In this document: positions 20,834 through 24,830 of the stretch, piece after piece | Numbering within the stretch: position 1 is the first letter of the stretch | How the letters are laid out: each line of letters opens with the position of its first letter | Assembly (NCBI GenBank): GCA_964604675.1 | Contig: CAZSAT010000100.1 | Location: 1 to 24,830 of the forward strand | Origin: CAZSAT01 sp964604675 | Lineage (GTDB): Bacteria > Myxococcota_A > UBA796 > CAJQPC01 | Length of the DNA stretch: 24,830 bases | Direction: 5' to 3' | The notes under the pieces: generated by a model | Told to the model about the DNA's origin: nothing | The model's input: the letters and a program-made list of their open reading frames with translations, nothing else | The model's database searches: none | Position numbers and translations under genes: made by a program

Positions 20834-21637
20834 TCAACCGGCGTCGATGTCCGGCGCTGCCTGGGCAGCCCGGCAGATCCCACGCTGGGTGCGCTCCAGG
20901 AAGTCGACCAGCTCGCGCACCTCGGCGACCTCGCCCCAGCGCTCCATGGCCACGCTCCGCGCCAGGCGAAGCGGCTTGCTGCGCACGAAGAGCTCCCGCC
21001 AGGCCGACCGCAGCGCGTCGATGGTGTCGGCGCTGAAGCCACCGCGACGCAGGCCCACGATGTTCAGGCCGAAGAGCCGTGCCCGATCGCCCTGCGCGAT
21101 GCTGAACGGGGGCACGTCGAGGGCCGCCATCGCACCGGCGGCCACCATGGCCCTGCGTCCGATGCGGCAGTGCTGGTGAACACCCGCGAGGCCGCCCATC
21201 ACGGCGTGGTCTCCCATCGTCACGTGCCCGGCGATCGCCGCGGAGTTGGCGAAGATGATGCCGTTGCCGAGCTGGCAGTCATGAGCCACGTGGGCCTGCG
21301 CCATGAAGAGGCAGTCGTCTCCGATCCGGGTGACGCTTCCTCCCTGCTCGGTGCCTCGGTGGACGGTCACGTACTCGCGGAAGGTGTTGCGCTCGCCGAT
21401 CTCGAGCCGTGTGGGCTCACCGGCGTACTTGAGATCCTGGGGATCGCCCCCCAGGCAGGCGAAGCTGTGCACCCGTGTGCCGGCCCCCACGGTCGTGGTG
21501 CCGAGCACCACGGCATGGGCGGCGAGCACCACGCCGTCGTGCAGGGTCACACCCGCACCGACCACCGCGAAGGGACCGATCTGAACGTCGCCGACCTCGG
21601 CGCTCGGATCCACGACCGCTGTCGGGTGGATGGCCAT
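20834..21637 (-). CDS. lpxA: UDP-N-acetylglucosamine acyltransferase
   Basis: The protein is 267 residues (E. coli 262) built of left-handed beta-helix hexapeptides. LpxA adds the first 3-hydroxyacyl chain to a UDP-amino sugar. It starts MAIHPTAVVDPSAEVG at an ATG with AGGAGTGC upstream. The core QDLKYAGEPTRLEIG (67-81), YVTVHRGTEQGG and AHVAHDCQLGN align with E. coli, giving His119 for the catalytic His125 and Lys70 for Lys76. Later come GVHQHCRIG and FGLNIVGLRRGGFS. The acyl-length position Gly173 is Ala167 here. Glu200 of E. coli is Val. It is the first lipid A gene of the run, 25 bases after the MopE-repeat lipoprotein gene. Confidence 0.97.
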   Translation of the reverse strand: MAIHPTAVVDPSAEVGDVQIGPFAVVGAGVTLHDGVVLAAHAVVLGTTTVGAGTRVHSFACLGGDPQDLKYAGEPTRLEIGERNTFREYVTVHRGTEQGGSVTRIGDDCLFMAQAHVAHDCQLGNGIIFANSAAIAGHVTMGDHAVMGGLAGVHQHCRIGRRAMVAAGAMAALDVPPFSIAQGDRARLFGLNIVGLRRGGFSADTIDALRSAWRELFVRSKPLRLARSVAMERWGEVAEVRELVDFLERTQRGICRAAQAAPDIDAG

Positions 21638-21662
21638 CTGCACTCCTGTCCGGGCGGGGACT

Positions 21663-23363
21663 TTAGCCGGGCCCTGCGTTGCCTGCCCGGATCTTGTCGT
21701 CGGCGGCCACCGCGACATGCAGCGTGTCGCGTGTCCAGAGCACCGAGCAGCCCGTGACATCGCTCACCTGGAGCTGTGCGCCCGTCAGCAGGCCTCCGGC
21801 CTCGCCGGAGAAGAGCCAGGCTTCACCCAGATCGCTCACGCCGCACACATAGACGCGTCCTCCCCCCGCCGTGACGTCCAGGTGGGTGAACCCGACCGCG
21901 GTCGGCGAGGTCCGTGTGCTGGCCTCCTTGACAGAGTCCTCGGGATCCTGCTCGAAGACGACGAGCCCTGCATCGGCGTCCCCGAACACCGTGTAGGCGA
22001 TGCCGTCCACCTCGTTGCTCGCGATGGCGGTCACGTTCCAGGCGCGCTCGTCGATCAACGCGTCCGAGACCTGCTCGAGACCGGTGGCCGTGATGTCGTG
22101 CACGCTCACCTCACCGCTGTCGCGATCGGAGAGCAGCAGCCGTCCGTCGCTTGCCCGAACCTCGCAGGCGCCGTACGAGGAGCTCGCGAGGGTGACCACC
22201 GTCTCGGCGCACTGCGGCTCGGTGCTGCAGTAGGAGATCGTGTTGGAGGCCTCGTTGGTGACCGCCCACAGGTCGCCGTGGGTGGGGTCGCAGACCACGC
22301 CCGTGAGCACGCCGTCGGCGACGGTCACCGACGCCTGGGCGAAGGTGCGGTCGGGCTGGCCGTCGTCGACGAGGTGTGCCCCGTTGGGGCGTCGGCTGTC
22401 CGACTCCTCGATGAGGTCGAGGTACCAGATCCGCGAGCCGAAGTCGTAGAGCAAGCTGTTCCACGCCGCCCAGTCGTCGTCGAACCAGAAGTCGAAGGCG
22501 AGGCCGAACTCGCCATAGTCCGCCGGCCACGACAGGCACGACTCCTCGATGGCGCCGTCGCTCACGATCTCGTCGCCGAAGACCGCGTAGCAGACGCTGT
22601 CGTAGACCGACCCGAAGTAGTTCGCCTCGTTCGCGCCCAGCCCCATCACGATGTAGCCGCCTGCGTCCCTCAACACCGGCCCGGCGATGCCGGTGGTGTC
22701 CAGCACGCCGACCACGCCCAACCACATGCTGTCGTCGCCACCGTCGCAGTCGGCGTCGAAGCCGTCGGCATAGGTCTCGGCGCTGTCCGGGCTGCGACTG
22801 GGATCGGCGTCGTCGCAGTCGGTGCCGCCTTCCTGCGAGTCGATGTCGTAGCCGTCGCCGTCCGCGTCGTAGTCGCTGTCCCCGCCACAGTCGCCGTCGA
22901 TGCCGTCGTACCAGACCTCGTCGGCGCCCGGGTACGCGAGCTCGGTGGTGTCGTCGCAGTCGGCCCCGCCCCAGGCGTCCGACGCGAAGCCGTCGCCGTC
23001 GGCGTCGTAGTCGTCGCCTCCGTCGCAGTCGCTGTCGATGCCGTCGTACCAGGTCTCGTCCACGTGAGGGCCGAAGTCCACGTCGGTGTCGTCGCAGTCG
23101 TCGCCCTCGCCGTAGGACGACGCGCCCGAGCCATCCCCGTCGGCGTCGTAGTCGTCGTTGCCCGCGCAGTCCGTGTCCACGCCGTCGTACCAGGTGTCGG
23201 CCGCTCCCGGGTAGATGGTGGGGTTGCGATCGTCGCAGTCGTTGCCGCCATAGGCCGTGCTCACGAAGCCGTCGCCGTCGGCGTCCTGCAGAGCGGCCTC
23301 CTTCTCGAGGTACTCCGCCTCGCTGACGAAGATGCAGGCCGTGGCGAGGCTCAGAAGGACCAC
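21663..23363 (-). CDS. Secreted lipoprotein with four MopE-like DxDxDG metal-binding repeats and a propeller-like C-terminal domain
   Basis: The protein is 566 residues. It starts at GTG 23363 with a very short signal MVLLSLATAC, where Cys10 would be lipidated; no better start exists in frame. Residues 27-211 are four repeats of about 46 residues of the form DADGDGF..GG.DCDD....PGA.E.WYDGID.DC.G.DDY. They match the 'putative metal-binding motif' (MopE) family and resemble thrombospondin type 3 calcium repeats. Asp-rich loops would hold calcium, and the paired Cys may form disulphides. Residues about 215-566 have repeated beta strands (GVLTGVVCDPTHGDLWAVTNE; GRLLLSDRDSGEVSVHDI; GRVYVCGVSDLGEAWLF), suggesting a propeller. 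The ligand is unknown; a surface adhesion or structural role is inferred. It overlaps the upstream gene by 13 bases. Confidence 0.83.
   Translation of the reverse strand: MVLLSLATACIFVSEAEYLEKEAALQDADGDGFVSTAYGGNDCDDRNPTIYPGAADTWYDGVDTDCAGNDDYDADGDGSGASSYGEGDDCDDTDVDFGPHVDETWYDGIDSDCDGGDDYDADGDGFASDAWGGADCDDTTELAYPGADEVWYDGIDGDCGGDSDYDADGDGYDIDSQEGGTDCDDADPSRSPDSAETYADGFDADCDGGDDSMWLGVVGVLDTTGIAGPVLRDAGGYIVMGLGANEANYFGSVYDSVCYAVFGDEIVSDGAIEESCLSWPADYGEFGLAFDFWFDDDWAAWNSLLYDFGSRIWYLDLIEESDSRRPNGAHLVDDGQPDRTFAQASVTVADGVLTGVVCDPTHGDLWAVTNEASNTISYCSTEPQCAETVVTLASSSYGACEVRASDGRLLLSDRDSGEVSVHDITATGLEQVSDALIDERAWNVTAIASNEVDGIAYTVFGDADAGLVVFEQDPEDSVKEASTRTSPTAVGFTHLDVTAGGGRVYVCGVSDLGEAWLFSGEAGGLLTGAQLQVSDVTGCSVLWTRDTLHVAVAADDKIRAGNAGPG
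22731..23285. repeat. Four tandem coding repeats of about 138-141 bases (MopE-type)
   Basis: The repeats encode four copies of a 46-47 residue calcium-type module within the lipoprotein. They have diverged at the DNA level but keep the DADGDG, DCDD and DxDC positions, so they are old duplications under coding constraint rather than a recent expansion. Confidence 0.85.
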
Positions 23364-24241
23364 GTGAAGCCCCCCAGCGGCAACGGGGTGCCGTGCACCA
23401 ACCCCACGCCCGCGACCCCCAGCCCGACCGCGGTGAGGGCCAGACCAGCACCGCCGAGCGCGTTGGTGCGCGTGCGCAGCTGCACCGCCTCGTCGACCGT
23501 GGCCGCTTCGTCGAAGGCACCGTGTGAGCTCGACGCGAGCGCGAGCCCGATCCCACCGAGCACCACCGCGCCAGCACCCGCGCCGACCAGGGGCCACGCG
23601 GGTCCGTCGGATGCGCTCGACGTCTCGTCGAGGATGGGCGCCTCGGCCTCGGTGAGCGCGACCGGCGGACCCTGGGGCACCACGCGTAGCCGGCCGTCGA
23701 GGGTGACCTCCACCACATCACCCGGTGACAACCTCACCACGAGCCCCTTCACGCCGGCGGGGGTGTCGAACTGCAGCAGGTGGGCGCCGGCCGCGACGTC
23801 GAGGCTCGCGCCCTGGGGCACCAGGCGACCGTCGAGCCAGGCGGTGAGGCCGACCGGCGCGCCGACGGCCCCGCCAGGCACGCTCATGGCACGCTGGCGG
23901 ACCTCGTCGTACAGGGCCGCGGCGTCGGGTCCGAGGGTCTCGTCGATGCCCCCGGTGGACGACACGGCCACGGCGCGGCCGTAGTAGATCTCCGCCGAGG
24001 CGCTGTCGCCCTTGAACAGGTGGATCGAGCCGGCCAGCTGGTAGAAGACGGTCAGCGCCATGGTGTTGACGACAGCGTCCTGGCACGTGAGGCTCGCCTC
24101 GGCGTCCTGAGCCAAGGCCGTCGCCTCGTCGAGCTTCACGCGCTCGAGCGCCTGGCCGAGCCCGCGGACGGCGCCAGCCAGCTCGACGCAGTCCTCCGCA
24201 GCCGAGAGCGGCGCCAGGAGCGCCCAGAGGAGCATGCTCAC
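23351..24241 (-). CDS. Secreted hypothetical protein with PEGA-like part and two membrane segments (paralogue of the gene at 1555-2454)
   Basis: The protein is 296 residues. The short signal MSMLLWALLAPLSA-AE suggests export. Residues 17-115 are helical and TPR-like (TVFYQLAGSIHLFKGDSASAEIYYGRAVAVS); a PEGA-like beta part follows (VGLTAWLDGRLVPQGASLDVAAGAHLLQFDTP). Then come two hydrophobic segments around SSHGAFDEAATVDEAVQLRTRTNAL, and the C-terminal TWSF. This order, the FDxA..T and RTN-L motifs and the aromatic-Phe ending match the gene at 1555-2454, so the two are paralogues. The GTG at 24241 overlaps the upstream stop (GTGA); ATG at 24235 is the alternative. It probably acts with the adjacent PEGA protein and lipoprotein in the envelope; no function is known. 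Confidence 0.75.
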   Translation of the reverse strand: MSMLLWALLAPLSAAEDCVELAGAVRGLGQALERVKLDEATALAQDAEASLTCQDAVVNTMALTVFYQLAGSIHLFKGDSASAEIYYGRAVAVSSTGGIDETLGPDAAALYDEVRQRAMSVPGGAVGAPVGLTAWLDGRLVPQGASLDVAAGAHLLQFDTPAGVKGLVVRLSPGDVVEVTLDGRLRVVPQGPPVALTEAEAPILDETSSASDGPAWPLVGAGAGAVVLGGIGLALASSSHGAFDEAATVDEAVQLRTRTNALGGAGLALTAVGLGVAGVGLVHGTPLPLGGFTWSF

Positions 24242-24825
24242 CGGATGGTGCCCAGGGTCGCGGTGAAGGTCCAGACCTCCTGCCCGCTTTCAGCGACTTG
24301 GATGGTGGTGGAGGCGGGTCCACCTTCGTGGTCGTACATCAGCGTATGCTGGCCCGAGGACAGGGTGATCCGAATCGGCGTCTTCCCACGGTATACACCG
24401 TCCACGACGACCGGGACGCCAAAGGGCTTCGACGAGAAGGCGACCTCCACCTCGGCGCTCACCGCCGGGGCAGCGGTGGAGACGGCGCTGGCGACGTCCG
24501 AGCCCTCGGCCTGCGTCTCAGGTTCCGGCGATCGTGTCGCGGACACGGCAGGCTCGGCTGCCGGGCGACTCGGCGGCACCACGGCCGCGGTGGCTTCGGG
24601 CACCACCTCGGTGCCTGCCGCTTCCTCGGACGTCTCCCCCACCTCGGCGACCACGGGTGCCGGCGCGGGGGCCTGGACCTCGAAGGTCGTGACCTCCGGC
24701 ACGGGCGGTGGTGGCGGGTCCGCCTGCGGCAGGATGGTGACGACCAGCAGCACCAGGAGGGACACGACGGCCGCGACCAGGACGGCGGAGGCGATCCTGT
24801 AGGAGCGCGGAGCCGCCAGGGGCAT
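24238..24825 (-). CDS. Membrane-anchored PEGA-domain protein (5' end possibly outside window)
   Basis: At least 195 residues. A hydrophobic membrane segment (about 11-33, IASAVLVAAVVSLLVLLVVTIL) is followed by a Pro/Ala/Glu/Val-rich linker (about 36-125), starting with PPPPPVPEV. The C-terminal part (about 127-195) is a PEGA domain: VAFSSKPFGVPVVVDGVYRGKTPIRITL and SGQHTLMYDHEGG. The domain is a beta-sandwich common on myxobacterial surface proteins. The ATG at 24825 is only 5 bases from the window edge with no room to see a ribosome site. The frame may continue upstream: a kinase-membrane-PEGA protein would look the same from this side. A stand-alone protein with a cytoplasmic N-terminus is equally possible. 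Confidence 0.75.
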   Translation of the reverse strand: MPLAAPRSYRIASAVLVAAVVSLLVLLVVTILPQADPPPPPVPEVTTFEVQAPAPAPVVAEVGETSEEAAGTEVVPEATAAVVPPSRPAAEPAVSATRSPEPETQAEGSDVASAVSTAAPAVSAEVEVAFSSKPFGVPVVVDGVYRGKTPIRITLSSGQHTLMYDHEGGPASTTIQVAESGQEVWTFTATLGTIR

Positions 24826-24830
24826 GCGCA

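Noticed and set aside
22731..23285. Tandem repeats as a possible CRISPR array
   Set aside because: The units are about 138 bases, diverged, and in frame as a protein module. There is no short conserved repeat with unique spacers and no cas gene.
21630..23984. Plus-strand open frame of 784 codons, Val-rich, opposite the MopE-repeat gene
   Set aside because: Its Val/Ala repeats are the mirror of GAC/GTC-rich Asp codons. The minus strand gives a coherent secreted protein.

Overview
The window is about 70% GC, almost wholly coding, and reads as the chromosome of a Gram-negative bacterium of the Myxococcota (old 'Deltaproteobacteria') type. This rests on a lipid A / Kdo gene set, calcium-type DxDxDG / MopE-like repeats in a secreted lipoprotein, an Asp-Thr-rich lipoprotein, a PEGA protein, and frequent GTG/TTG starts behind GGAGG sites. 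The phylum is an inference from gene style; no rRNA or tRNA is present to confirm it. No gene-free stretch exceeds about 60 bases, and I saw no IS element, CRISPR array, tRNA, rRNA or riboswitch.

Layout. (1) 1-900, minus: the 5' part of a small lipoprotein and a hypothetical protein with a possible C-terminal winged helix. (2) 958-1548, plus: PduO-type cobalamin adenosyltransferase. (3) 7335 down to 1555, minus: lgt, yqeY, then biotin carboxylase, a GcdA-like carboxyltransferase and a duplicated biotinyl-carrier protein (an acyl-CoA carboxylase), then a secreted hypothetical protein. (4) 7400-10681, plus: SRPBCC-like protein, lipoprotein-like tandem aspartyl protease with TPRs, secreted thermonuclease with a lamin-tail domain. 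(5) 24830 down to 10683, minus: fourteen genes with gaps of at most 25 bases and many stop/start overlaps. They are a PEGA membrane protein, a paralogue of the secreted protein of block 3, a MopE-repeat lipoprotein, then lpxA, a Gfo/Idh oxidoreductase, lpxB, a GT2 and a GT39 glycosyltransferase, msbA, an alkyltransferase-like (ATL) gene, a waaA-lpxK fusion, a Trm112-like zinc ribbon, a GT4 glycosyltransferase, and a KptA(Tpt1)-like/Nudix fusion.

How they fit together. Block 5 is a lipid A assembly and export operon. LpxA and LpxB make the acylated disaccharide, the LpxK half adds the 4'-phosphate, the WaaA half adds Kdo, and MsbA flips the product. The GT2/GT39 pair probably makes and uses a polyprenyl-phosphate sugar to decorate the envelope. 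The oxidoreductase between lpxA and lpxB sits where gnnA lies in Acidithiobacillus, which suggests an amino-sugar lipid A backbone, although no gnnB aminotransferase is here. The least expected gene is the last: a tRNA 2'-phosphotransferase-like ADP-ribosyl-transfer domain joined to a complete Nudix hydrolase domain. It lacks some residues known to matter in Tpt1, so its substrate is open.
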